38,067 nt of DNA, taken from the NCBI RefSeq assembly GCF_017912555.1, contig NZ_JAERSD010000024.1, positions 1 through 38,067 on the forward strand, written 5' to 3'. Below are positions 8,339-16,388 of the stretch, in pieces. The notes under the pieces were generated by a model. It was not told the origin of the DNA and did not search any database. It saw only the letters and a list, made by a program, of their open reading frames with translations. The first letter of the stretch is position 1, and every line of letters starts with the position of its first letter. A program made the position numbers and the translations under genes. Source of the DNA: Bacillus sp. REN3 (GTDB lineage Bacteria; Bacillota; Bacilli; Bacillales; Cytobacillaceae).

Positions 8339-9463
8339 TTAGACTGATACCGGCAATGCGAAATCACGCGAACAGACGAAGGTGTCCTGTTCGATTGCTT
8401 CCTTTTGTCCACATTCTTCTCCAATGAGGATTTCTGCCAGTTTTTCATGCGAAAAATTGATCCGTCCGAGCCCGATTTCTTCTCCATTTTCATCCTTCAC
8501 CCTGACAACGGCTCCTTCGCGAAATTCACCTTTTACATAAAGGATGTCCGCCGGGACGATGGTTTTCCGATCCTCGATGATGGCCGTTCCTGATTCCGCG
8601 CGGATGATCACCTCGCCCTCCGGTCCAGAATGGAAAGCGATCCATTGCTGGTTGTTGTCGAGGTTAAAGCCTTCCGGGTCCTGGTTGAAATACGTTCCCT
8701 TTGCCGTACCGCTCACTGCGTCCATCAGGATATCCTTGCTATCGGCCTTCCCTAAAAACGAGTCGATGCCTGATGCCATCGCAATTTTCACCGCGGAGAT
8801 TTTCGATTTCATCCCCCCTGTACCGACCGAGCTTCCGGAGCCGCCTGCCGCTGCTTCGATTTCGGGAGTGATTGCATGGACCTTCTCCAGCAGCTGCGCA
8901 TCAGCGTTAGTGTTCGGATTCGCATCATACAAGCCATCGATGTCGGATAGGATGATCAGCTGGTCCGCCTCGATCAGCGCCGCGACCTTGGCCGATAATG
9001 TATCATTGTCGCCGAAGCGAAGCCGGTCGACCGTTACCGTGTCATTTTCATTGATGATCGGGATGATCCCTCTCTCCAGCAAGACGTTCAATGTATTTTT
9101 CATATTGTTGTAGCGATTTTCATTCGCGAAATCGCTTCTTGTGATCAGTATCTGCGAAGCCACATACCCATGAGATAAAAACAGTTCTGAGTAAGATTCC
9201 ATTAACAGGCCCTGGCCGATGGAAGCGGCTGCCTGCTTTTCCGGCAATGAAGTCGGCCGCTGTATGCATCCAAGCTTGCGGTATCCTGCCGCGACAGCGC
9301 CTGATGAAACGACTGCCGTTTCATAGCCCGCATCCCTCAAGGCGACAATCTGGTCCGCAAGGTTTTCCAGCTTGCGGCGGCTGATTTCCCCGTGCATGCT
9401 TGTCAGCGAACTGCTGCCAATCTTAATAACAACTCTTTTTATCTTCTTGTCCTGGTTTAACAT
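8339..9463 (-). CDS. proB: Glutamate 5-kinase
   Basis: 374 residues. It phosphorylates glutamate to gamma-glutamyl phosphate, the committed and normally proline-inhibited step. The amino acid kinase domain occupies about residues 1-260 (VVIKIGSSSLT at the N-terminus; INENDTV; SDIDGLYDANP). The C-terminal PUA domain (about 275-355) includes ILYVKGEFREGAVVRVKDENG. AAGGAGG lies 7 bases before the ATG at 9463. It is the first gene of the proBA operon. The last 15 residues are poorly conserved in appearance. Confidence 0.97.
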   Translation of the reverse strand: MLNQDKKIKRVVIKIGSSSLTSMHGEISRRKLENLADQIVALRDAGYETAVVSSGAVAAGYRKLGCIQRPTSLPEKQAAASIGQGLLMESYSELFLSHGYVASQILITRSDFANENRYNNMKNTLNVLLERGIIPIINENDTVTVDRLRFGDNDTLSAKVAALIEADQLIILSDIDGLYDANPNTNADAQLLEKVHAITPEIEAAAGGSGSSVGTGGMKSKISAVKIAMASGIDSFLGKADSKDILMDAVSGTAKGTYFNQDPEGFNLDNNQQWIAFHSGPEGEVIIRAESGTAIIEDRKTIVPADILYVKGEFREGAVVRVKDENGEEIGLGRINFSHEKLAEILIGEECGQKEAIEQDTFVCSRDFALPVSV

Positions 9464-9815
9464 CCAATACCTCCTTGTAAATTTGACTGCAACAAAAGGA
9501 ACAAGCACCTCATTAAGTGTTCGTTTACCGTTCTTATTTTGCCAACGTTACTAATGGTAACATCCTGATGGACAGTTTCAAGGGATATGGGGACATTCGT
9601 GAGGATACGGCCAAGATAGTGAATGGAAGCGGTAACATTTTAAAGAAAAGGAACATAAGGGTGGGCTAATCACAATTCAGGCCGTCTAAGGGCGTAATTT
9701 GGAAGTATATCAAAAGTCGTTGGATGATCAAGGAGGCGAAGGGCCATTTGGAGAAAGCAGATAGCAGAGGAGTCGAGTGCAAAATGATCAAAGAGACACA
9801 GTGATGCTCCTGTGT
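9464..9815. other. Gene-free region upstream of proBA
   Basis: About 350 bp between proB and the pot operon terminator. I looked for a T-box (AGGGTGG specifier-type sequence) on the proB strand and saw none. A 33-codon plus-strand frame at 9568-9669 has no ribosome binding site. I see nothing else I can name; the region must contain the proBA promoter. Confidence 0.5.
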
Positions 9816-9846
9816 TTGAAAAAGCCCTGACATCACGTCAGGGCTT
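9816..9846 (-). terminator. Intrinsic terminator of potABCD operon
   Basis: GCCCTGAC and GTCAGGGC form a strong stem around ATCAC. On the minus strand it is followed by TTTTTC. It lies 6 bp after the potD stop codon. Confidence 0.9.
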
Positions 9847-9851
9847 CTCCG

Positions 9852-10925
9852 TCATTTCCTATGCATCTTGAATTCCAGGAACAGTTCGTTGTAATAAGCC
9901 AAATTCTTCTGGCCCAGGTTCTCGTATACCTCGAGCTTCTCTGTCAATTCTTGGGATGGGTAAAACCGTTCATCCGAGGTCATTTCCTCCGGCATCAGCG
10001 GAAGGGCGGCTTTGTTCGGCGTGGAATAGCTCACCCATTCGGTGTTCTGTGCCGCTACCTCTGCATCGAGCAGGAAATTGATGAACTTATGGGCTGCTTC
10101 GACATTTTTGGCCGTTTTCGGGATGACAATGTTGTCAAACCAGAGATTGGATCCCTCGCTTGGGACGACATAGTCGAGATCTTCATTTTCGGACATGATA
10201 TCGGCAGCATCCCCTGACCAGACGAGCCCGATGGATGCTTCTTCGTTTGCGAGGAGGATCTTGATTTCATCGCCTACGATCGCCTTGATGTTCGGTGTCA
10301 GGGAATCAAGCTTGTTTTTTGCTTCGCGCAGGTGATCTTTATTTTTATCATTGAGCGAATAGCCAAGGCTGTTCAGTCCCATTCCCATGACTTCGCGGGC
10401 ACCATCGACGAGCAGGATTTCGTTTTCAAGCTCCGGATCCCACAAGTCGTTCCAGCTCGTCAGCTCCCTGCCGCCGAGCATTTTAGGATTATAGACAATC
10501 CCTACTGTACCCCAGAAATAAGGGATTGAGTATTTGTTATCCGGGTCGAACGGAAGATCCATGAAGCGCTCATCGATGTTCTTCAGGTTCGGGAGCTTCG
10601 AATGATCGATCGGGATCAGCAAATCCTCTTCCCGCATTTTTTCAATCATATATTCGGAAGGGACGGCGATATCATATGATGTTCCGCCCTGCTTCACCTT
10701 TGTCATCATCGCTTCATTCGAATCAAACGTTTCATAGACGACGCTGATCCCGGTTTCTTTCTCGAACCGTTTGATCAGGTCGGGGTCAATATAATCTCCC
10801 CAGTTATAGACGGTCAATGTATTTTTTCCCGAATAGCCCTGGGTGTCGTTCAGCTTTGAAATCATCGCCAGCAGCACCGCCGAGGCAATGATGATCGAGG
10901 CAAAAACGCGCATTAGCTGCTTCAT
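9852..10925 (-). CDS. potD: Spermidine/putrescine-binding protein
   Basis: 357-residue extracellular solute-binding component of the polyamine ABC transporter. The family signature LTVYNWGDYIDPDLIKRFEKETG follows the N-terminal hydrophobic stretch, and PYFWGTVGIVYN and IGLVWSGDA are typical PotD segments. The N-terminus has one hydrophobic helix (about residues 5-22, VFASIIIASAVLLAMI) but no cysteine, so there is no lipobox. It is probably held by an uncleaved anchor or cleaved by a type I peptidase, unlike most Gram-positive binding proteins. Its ATG overlaps the potC stop by 4 bases (ATGA), indicating translational coupling. Last gene of the operon. Confidence 0.95.
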   Translation of the reverse strand: MKQLMRVFASIIIASAVLLAMISKLNDTQGYSGKNTLTVYNWGDYIDPDLIKRFEKETGISVVYETFDSNEAMMTKVKQGGTSYDIAVPSEYMIEKMREEDLLIPIDHSKLPNLKNIDERFMDLPFDPDNKYSIPYFWGTVGIVYNPKMLGGRELTSWNDLWDPELENEILLVDGAREVMGMGLNSLGYSLNDKNKDHLREAKNKLDSLTPNIKAIVGDEIKILLANEEASIGLVWSGDAADIMSENEDLDYVVPSEGSNLWFDNIVIPKTAKNVEAAHKFINFLLDAEVAAQNTEWVSYSTPNKAALPLMPEEMTSDERFYPSQELTEKLEVYENLGQKNLAYYNELFLEFKMHRK

Positions 10926-11725
10926 TTCCTAACCCCCAATCCGTTTGTCCGTGTCCGCTGGCTGATGAAATAGTACACGACCACGAGAATGATGGTGAAC
11001 AGGAACAGCAGCGTCGAGAGGGCATTGATATTCAATGATACGCCGCGGCGGGCGAGCGAATAAATTTCGACGGACAGTGTGCTGAAGCCGTTGCCTGTCA
11101 CGAAAAATGTCACGGCGAAATCATCGAGCGAGTAGGTCAGGGCCATGAAAAACCCTGCCATGATGCCAGGCGATAAATAAGGCAGCATCACCTTTGTCAG
11201 CACATCCCAGCCGCTTGCCCCCAGGTCCTTCGCCGCATCAACGAGCGATGAGCTCATTTCCGACAGCTTCGGCAGCACCATCAGGACGACAATCGGCACG
11301 CTGAAGGCGATGTGTGAGAGCAAAACTGAATAAAATCCGAGCTTATAGCCGGAAATAGTGAATAGGATCAGGAACGAAGCCCCGATGATGACGTCCGGGC
11401 TGACGATCAGGACATTATTCAGCGACAGCATCGTATTCTTGGTCGACCTTCTTTTAAAAGAATGGATCCCAAGAGCGCCAATGACCCCGATGACCGTCGC
11501 GATCAGCGCGGACAGCAGTGCCACGACCATTGTATTCAATACGATGATGAGCAGCCGCACATCGTTGAACAATTCCTTATACCAATCAAGCGTGAAGTTT
11601 TCAAAATGATGCATTGTTCCGCCGCTGTTGAACGAGTAGAAAATCAGGAAAAAGATTGGTGCATAAAGGATCAGGAACACAATGAACAAGAACAGATTCG
11701 CAATGGGAGACTTTTTCCGCTCCAC
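10922..11725 (-). CDS. potC: Spermidine/putrescine ABC transporter permease PotC
   Basis: 267 residues with six predicted membrane helices. The permease coupling motif is visible as EMSSSLVDAAKDLGASGWDVLTKVMLPYLSPG (about residues 165-195), the EAA loop that contacts PotA. The best start is GTG at 11725: it lies one base after the potB stop and has AGAGGGG upstream. An in-frame start at 11770 would overlap potB and extend the N-terminus unnaturally. Third gene of potABCD. Confidence 0.93.
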   Translation of the reverse strand: MERKKSPIANLFLFIVFLILYAPIFFLIFYSFNSGGTMHHFENFTLDWYKELFNDVRLLIIVLNTMVVALLSALIATVIGVIGALGIHSFKRRSTKNTMLSLNNVLIVSPDVIIGASFLILFTISGYKLGFYSVLLSHIAFSVPIVVLMVLPKLSEMSSSLVDAAKDLGASGWDVLTKVMLPYLSPGIMAGFFMALTYSLDDFAVTFFVTGNGFSTLSVEIYSLARRGVSLNINALSTLLFLFTIILVVVYYFISQRTRTNGLGVRK

Positions 11726-11726
11726 C

Positions 11727-12530
11727 TTACACACCCCTCTTTCGGTTGCCTGTAGCTGCCATGATCCCAAACATGATCAGGATCAGGAAGACGGCGATCG
11801 TCGAACCCATTCCCCAGTCCTGTGTGACAAGGAAATGCTGTTCGATCGCGGTTCCGAGCGTGATCACGCGGTTTCCGGCAATCAGCCTTGTCAGCATGAA
11901 CAATGACAGCGCCGGAATGAACGTGACCTGGATGCCTGATTTCACGCCTTCAATTGTCAGCGGGAAAATGACCCGGCTGAAGGTCGTCCATTTCGATGCC
12001 CCCAGGTCGTTTGCGGCGTCAACCAGGCTTGGATTCAGTTCATTCAATGAATTGAAAATCGGCAAAATCATGAATGGGATGAAAATATAGACGGACACGA
12101 ACACAAAGCTGAAATCCGTGAACAGGATTTGCCTCGTGCCGATTCCGATCGCTTCAAGAAATTGGTTGCTGATGCCATACGTCCCGAAAATGCCAAGGAA
12201 GGCGTATGCTTTTAACAGCAGATTGATCCACGAAGGAACGATGATCAAGAGCAGCCAGAGCTGCTTATGCTTTGTCTTTGTTAAAAGATAAGCCGTTGGA
12301 TACGCGACCAGCAGGGAAAACAGCGTGATCAGGAACGCGTACCAAAATGAACTGAAGGTCATCTTCAAATAAACAGGCGTAAAGAACTTTTGGTAATTCG
12401 CCAGCGAAAATTGGCCGTTGACATCCAGGAATGAGTAATACAGGACGAGCAGGATCGGCGCAATGACGAAGAACACCATCCAGAGCGTATAAGGGAGCAT
12501 GTACCACTGGCGCGCGACCCTGCTATTCAT
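11727..12530 (-). CDS. potB: Spermidine/putrescine ABC transporter permease PotB
   Basis: 267 residues, about six membrane helices. The EAA loop is [32 protein letters not shown]. It pairs with PotC to form the channel. It starts 8 bp inside the end of potA, so translation is coupled. Confidence 0.94.
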   Translation of the reverse strand: MNSRVARQWYMLPYTLWMVFFVIAPILLVLYYSFLDVNGQFSLANYQKFFTPVYLKMTFSSFWYAFLITLFSLLVAYPTAYLLTKTKHKQLWLLLIIVPSWINLLLKAYAFLGIFGTYGISNQFLEAIGIGTRQILFTDFSFVFVSVYIFIPFMILPIFNSLNELNPSLVDAANDLGASKWTTFSRVIFPLTIEGVKSGIQVTFIPALSLFMLTRLIAGNRVITLGTAIEQHFLVTQDWGMGSTIAVFLILIMFGIMAATGNRKRGV

Positions 12531-13629
12531 TTGCGTCGCCGTCCTTATACGCTTCTAATCGGCGGTCGAATTCTTCCTCTGTTTCATTCAGGCGCATGAC
12601 ATGGATCGCTTCAGGTTCGAAATAGAGTCCGATTTGGTCGCCGACAGCAGCTTTTTTGGTCGAATGGACGAGCCATTCATTCCCTGCCTGGTCGTAACAG
12701 CTCAACTCGTAATGCACTCCGCGGAATAATTGCGAATCCACGGTTACCTGCAGCTTTCCTTTTTCAAAAGAGGTGATCTCCAAATCCTCTGGGCGGATGA
12801 CGATTTCAACCGGCTCGTTCGGGTTCAGGCCCTGGTCGACACATTCGAATCGCTTGCCCGCAAACTCGACGAGGTAATCCTCAATCATCGTTCCATTGAC
12901 GATATTGGACTCACCAATAAAATCAGCCACGAAGCGGTTGATTGGTTCATCATAAATATCCGTTGGGCTGCCGCTTTGCATGATCTTCCCTTTATTGATG
13001 ACGAAGATTTCATCCGACATCGCCAGGGCTTCTTCCTGGTCATGGGTGACGAAGATGAAAGTGATTCCAAGCCTCCGCTGCAGCTCGCGCAATTCATACT
13101 GCATTTCCGTCCGCAGCTTCAAATCGAGCGCAGACAACGGCTCATCGAGGAGGATGACCTCCGGCTCGTTGACAATCGCCCGCGCGATCGCGACGCGCTG
13201 GCGCTGCCCGCCCGACATTTCCCTGATTTCCCTATTCTCGTAGCCTGTCAGGTTGACGAACTGGAGCGCTTCTTTTACCTTGGCATCAATGTCAGCCTTC
13301 TTCATTTTCTTGATCCGCAGCCCAAAGGCGACATTCTCGAATACATTTAAATGAGGGAACAGCGCGTAATCCTGGAAAACCGTGTTCACCTGCCGCTTAT
13401 TGGCTGGAAGGTTATTAATCCTTTTTCCGTGGAAATAAATGTCGCCTAAAGTGGCTTCCGTGAACCCGGCAATCAGCCGCAGGATGGTTGTCTTTCCGCA
13501 TCCGGACGGGCCAAGCAGGGTATAGAACTTGCCGCGCTCAATCTCGAAACTGACATTGTCCAGCACGGGGGAATCATCATCATATTGTTTTGTCACATTC
13601 TTAAATTGAATAATTACAGAACTGTCCAT
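12523..13629 (-). CDS. potA: Spermidine/putrescine ABC transporter ATPase
   Basis: 368-residue ATPase that powers polyamine import. The Walker A motif is GPSGCGKTT (about residues 38-46), the signature is [14 protein letters not shown], the Walker B is [12 protein letters not shown], and the H-loop is [14 protein letters not shown]. The C-terminal 110 residues form the TOBE/OB-fold regulatory domain of the MalK/PotA subfamily ([12 protein letters not shown]). AAGGAG lies 8 bases before the ATG. First gene of potABCD. No specific operator was recognised in the A/T-rich 140 bp upstream. Confidence 0.96.
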   Translation of the reverse strand: MDSSVIIQFKNVTKQYDDDSPVLDNVSFEIERGKFYTLLGPSGCGKTTILRLIAGFTEATLGDIYFHGKRINNLPANKRQVNTVFQDYALFPHLNVFENVAFGLRIKKMKKADIDAKVKEALQFVNLTGYENREIREMSGGQRQRVAIARAIVNEPEVILLDEPLSALDLKLRTEMQYELRELQRRLGITFIFVTHDQEEALAMSDEIFVINKGKIMQSGSPTDIYDEPINRFVADFIGESNIVNGTMIEDYLVEFAGKRFECVDQGLNPNEPVEIVIRPEDLEITSFEKGKLQVTVDSQLFRGVHYELSCYDQAGNEWLVHSTKKAAVGDQIGLYFEPEAIHVMRLNETEEEFDRRLEAYKDGDANE

Positions 13630-13773
13630 CTCAATCTCCTTCCAGTGGAAGTATAGAATTTTATAAAAAAACGAATAAATGTACCTAAGAATCTATTTTC
13701 ATTCGGGATAATTATACATGAGGGACGCCAAAATTCAATAGGTTAAGTATGTAAAAAAAATGTAGCAGAGGTA

Positions 13774-13844
13774 GCAGAGGGACGGTTCTGATGCTTCACT
13801 CCCGCCAGCGGGAGTGAAGCACGAGAACCGTCCCCGCGCTTCAC
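13774..13844. repeat. Double inverted copy of the GGGACGGTTCT repeat
   Basis: Two copies of the short repeat face each other: GAGGGACGGTTCTGATGCTTCAC, then the hairpin TCCCGCCAGCGGGA, then GTGAAGCACGAGAACCGTCC. Together they form a palindrome of about 70 bp between potA and the doxX terminator. Confidence 0.8.
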
Positions 13845-13845
13845 A

Positions 13846-13886
13846 AAAAGAAATGGCTGCCGGGTTCGGCAGCCATTTTTCTTTTT
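13846..13886 (-). terminator. Intrinsic terminator of doxX-family gene
   Basis: AATGGCTGCC and GGCAGCCATT pair around GGGTTC. A/T runs flank both sides (AAAAAG and TTTTTCTTTTT), so it could work in both directions. It lies just after the DoxX stop codon. Confidence 0.85.
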
Positions 13887-13889
13887 GGG

Positions 13890-14402
13890 TTATGCGACTT
13901 TATGTTCAGATTCTGGTGTTTGCTTGAAGACATTTTTCCGGATGAATGGCACTACCCAGCGATCTAGGCCGTATTTGCCTGCGTTGTAGCCGGCGAACAG
14001 GATGATGAATCCGAAGAAGATGTCAGTTGGGTTGTGGGATACAGTACCTGCCAGGAAGAAAGAGAAGTTCATCACTAAGCCAAAGAACATAGCGGCAGTT
14101 GTCAGGCATCCAAGGATCAGTCCAAGGCCGACCAGGAATTCGCCAAGTGGAACGACGAAGTTGAAAAGATCAATGTTCGGCAGGGCGAAGTTCTCAAGGA
14201 AAGATACATACCATCCGTAAACCATATTTCCATCAGGACCTTTGACAGGATTCGCAATTGCATTTTTCAAATAACCGCTGGCGTCAAATCCGCCACTCAA
14301 TTTTCCCCATCCAGCAGTCATCCAGTTATAACCAAGCCATACGCGGATTACAGTCAATAAAGCAGCAGCAACATTGTTTTCCCTTAACCACTTTGCAAAC
14401 AT
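13890..14402 (-). CDS. DoxX-family membrane protein
   Basis: 170 residues with four hydrophobic segments and the DoxX-type N-terminus RVWLGYNWMTAGWGKLSGG. The central ...VVPLGEFLVGLGLILGCLTTAAMFFGLVMNF is also typical. The family is named after the small subunit of an archaeal thiosulfate:quinone oxidoreductase, but most bacterial members have no proven role; redox or membrane stress roles have been proposed. ATG 14402 has GGAG 9 bases upstream. In-frame starts at 14411 and 14417 leave no room for a binding site. Monocistronic. A TGTGA-N6-TCACA palindrome about 120 bp upstream may regulate it. Confidence 0.85.
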   Translation of the reverse strand: MFAKWLRENNVAAALLTVIRVWLGYNWMTAGWGKLSGGFDASGYLKNAIANPVKGPDGNMVYGWYVSFLENFALPNIDLFNFVVPLGEFLVGLGLILGCLTTAAMFFGLVMNFSFFLAGTVSHNPTDIFFGFIILFAGYNAGKYGLDRWVVPFIRKNVFKQTPESEHKVA

Positions 14403-14520
14403 CTTACTCATCTCCAATAAGTTATTTAATATTATTACACTTATAAAATAACAAATTTTAACTCCATATGGTGGATTTTTACGTTTAATTCACAGAGTCT
14501 TAAAAATGTTTTGAACGAAT

Positions 14521-14536
14521 TGTGACATAAGTCACA
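14521..14536. promoter_or_regulatory. CRP/FNR-family type palindrome
   Basis: TGTGACATAAGTCACA is a perfect TGTGA-N6-TCACA dyad, the consensus recognised by CRP/FNR-family regulators. It lies between the DoxX gene (start 14402) and the small frame ending at 14582. I could not place a convincing -10 element at the usual distance, so the target gene is uncertain. Confidence 0.45.
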
Positions 14537-14581
14537 GAAAAAAGATATAGCAAGGTTGGACAAAGCTTTAGGAAACAAATA

Positions 14582-14689
14582 TCATTCTATTTTTTTGTCG
14601 TTTGGTTTCGCGACTTGAAGTTTGACTGATTCCTGCTTAGCCGCATCCTTTTTAAGCGCCTCTATCGCCTTGCTGTAAAGCCAACTCAT
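14582..14689 (-). CDS. Candidate 35-residue Lys-rich small protein
   Basis: A short frame starting MSWLYSKAIEALKKDAAKQE, with a good AAGGGGGG binding site 6 bases before the ATG. The sequence is highly charged and could form one amphipathic helix. I do not recognise a family. The strong ribosome binding site and the lack of an overlapping gene make it plausible. It would sit upstream of doxX on the same strand. Confidence 0.45.
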   Translation of the reverse strand: MSWLYSKAIEALKKDAAKQESVKLQVAKPNDKKIE

Positions 14690-14920
14690 GATCCGCCCCC
14701 CTTTCAATCCGGCTTTCCTTATCCTCTTTCCCCTCCGCAAACCAACAAAACTTGAAGGGGATGATTTTTTCAGGCTGGGGGCTGGTGCTCTTCAAGCAAG
14801 CTGCTCCTATAATCATAGAAATTTGTCCAATTTGGTAAAGTTTTGTCGAATGGGTTTATATTACCCACTTTTAGGAGATAATGGATAAAATAAATTCCTA
14901 GGTAGGAGCGAAGTTAAAAA

Positions 14921-15088
14921 ATGAATCCTTCCACCAAACCAAGTTACCTTTCTCAAAAGATCCAAGCTTTAAGGGAAAAGATGCTATACATCGGGAATAC
15001 TAAAGGACTGAATCACCCGGAAACATTGGAGTATAGCAGGAAGCTGGACAAGCTGATTATCAAATACCAGCGAAATAAACAACATTGA
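14921..15088 (+). CDS. Spo0E-like aspartyl-phosphate phosphatase
   Basis: A 55-residue protein recognised by the Spo0E-family pattern: KIQALREKML, a short turn, then HPETLEYSRKLDKLIIKY. The SRKLD segment (residues 39-43) holds the conserved S-x-x-L-D motif whose Asp is needed for activity. The family forms two helices and dephosphorylates Spo0A~P or related response regulators, delaying sporulation. GGAG lies 12 bases before the ATG, a long spacing. A tiny frame MDKINS at 14880 with its own AGGAG just precedes it. A terminator follows. It is independent of the convergent germination operon. Confidence 0.85.
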   Translation: MNPSTKPSYLSQKIQALREKMLYIGNTKGLNHPETLEYSRKLDKLIIKYQRNKQH

Positions 15089-15132
15089 ATGTTTTATTTT
15101 TCGATTGGTATCTTCTTTTAAAATCTGCATGA

Positions 15133-15166
15133 AAGCCATGTGTTCCTAAACACATGGCTTTTTTTG
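15133..15166 (+). terminator. Intrinsic terminator of Spo0E-like gene
   Basis: AAGCCATGTGTT and AACACATGGCTT pair around a short CCTA-centred loop, followed by TTTTT. On the opposite strand the hairpin may also stop transcripts coming from the germination operon, though the T-run there is short. Confidence 0.88.
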
Positions 15167-15218
15167 TCGAAGGGCCGAAAGCGGATATATTTCATGAAGC
15201 TTGCCCTTCCTTCATTCA

Positions 15219-16388
15219 TCAGTCTATTTCCTTGACTTTCAGCAAGCGGTTACGGAGTGCCCCGCCATGTTTTATCTTCACATCCACTGTAATTTTATCC
15301 AGCAATTCATGTTCCTCGTCATCTTCTGCTTTTCCGTATAGTTTATTCCACGCTTTCCAATTGCTCCGGTAAAGGGCGTGCTGCAGATTAAGGAAGTCCA
15401 CATTTTCCTTTAATCCAAATTCATACAATTCCCGTATTTCCTTTTCAATATTGGCACTGGTCAGTTCCTCCATCTGCTTTAGGCGGGTAGCAGAGTTATT
15501 TTCACGGTTGACTACATATCCTTTTGCTTTCACCTGGACATTGATCATGGGAGAGTCCCCGGCCCTGAGTTTGGTTTTTGGCGCTTCAAAAACAGCCAAA
15601 AAATCAGGATTCTGAAAATTCGGGACCAACATTGAAAGTCTCTCCATATCGGGGATGGCCCATCTGAACCCTTTTATTTCATTAAGGCCGTAAAACCCTT
15701 TGTATTCGTCATTCTCCATAAAAAAGGCCCCATCATACTCCAGCTTCGGTTCATCTTTCTTATTCTGCTCCCATTGGGTGTCATTGATCGCTAAAGAAGG
15801 GAGATAGGAAGTATAGACAGGTTCAAATATATGACTGGCAAACTTGAATACTTGAATCGGTTTTAGAACAGAATTCTGCTGGAAGGTTCCCTCGGGTTTA
15901 TGAAGGATCGTATTCAGGGAAGTTTGGTCATAAAAGCCCAGAGTGGATAAAAGGTCGGGAATGGATTCTTTAGTGCCAAATATCCATGGTGTCAGCCTGA
16001 ATTCATAGTATCGGGTGAGCCCGTCAAAAATATCGGGGAAACCTTCCTTGATCGCGGATTCACTTAAGACAATCGAAGTTACATACGCCCAAAGGATCCT
16101 TTCCTGCGCTGTATTATACACTTCAAAGAATGCATCAGTGAATGTCGTTCCGTCAGCCTTGGACACCCAGACCTTCGGGGGGCGGCTGTCCGCGGTTTCG
16201 GTCTTTGCCACCTTTTTCAGGTCGATGAACTGGACATAACAATGATATTTCCCATCCTTGAAATCCACTCCTACTGCCGTGGCATAATTGATATCCTGTG
16301 TTTCTTTCACCTCTCCGCACCCAGCCAGGAACAACACCAGCAAACCAGCCATCCACACTAGCACCTTCTTTGGGTTGTTCAACGTCAT
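15219..16388 (-). CDS. Spore germinant receptor lipoprotein, Ger(x)C family
   Basis: 389 residues. The lipoprotein signal peptide is VWMAGLLVLFLAGCGEV with lipobox LAGC (Cys about residue 24). Ger(x)C proteins are anchored on the outer face of the spore inner membrane, next to the A and B subunits, and are needed for nutrient-triggered germination. The long N-terminal domain (VGVDFKDGKYHCYVQFIDL) and the C-terminal RNNSATRLKQMEELTSANIEKEIRELYEFGLK agree with the family. Its ATG overlaps the A-subunit stop by 4 bases. Last gene of the operon. Confidence 0.93.
   Translation of the reverse strand: MTLNNPKKVLVWMAGLLVLFLAGCGEVKETQDINYATAVGVDFKDGKYHCYVQFIDLKKVAKTETADSRPPKVWVSKADGTTFTDAFFEVYNTAQERILWAYVTSIVLSESAIKEGFPDIFDGLTRYYEFRLTPWIFGTKESIPDLLSTLGFYDQTSLNTILHKPEGTFQQNSVLKPIQVFKFASHIFEPVYTSYLPSLAINDTQWEQNKKDEPKLEYDGAFFMENDEYKGFYGLNEIKGFRWAIPDMERLSMLVPNFQNPDFLAVFEAPKTKLRAGDSPMINVQVKAKGYVVNRENNSATRLKQMEELTSANIEKEIRELYEFGLKENVDFLNLQHALYRSNWKAWNKLYGKAEDDEEHELLDKITVDVKIKHGGALRNRLLKVKEID

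Noticed and set aside
9568-9669. 33-codon plus-strand frame (MDSFKGYGDIRED...)
   Set aside because: No ribosome binding site and no recognisable family; could be chance.
9464-9815. T-box riboswitch upstream of proBA
   Set aside because: The conserved AGGGTGG-type T-box core and the antiterminator are not present on the proB strand, and no terminator lies between this region and proB.
14755-14900. Riboswitch-like leader before the Spo0E-like gene
   Set aside because: Some GC-rich pairing is possible, but no conserved core of a known riboswitch class could be recognised.
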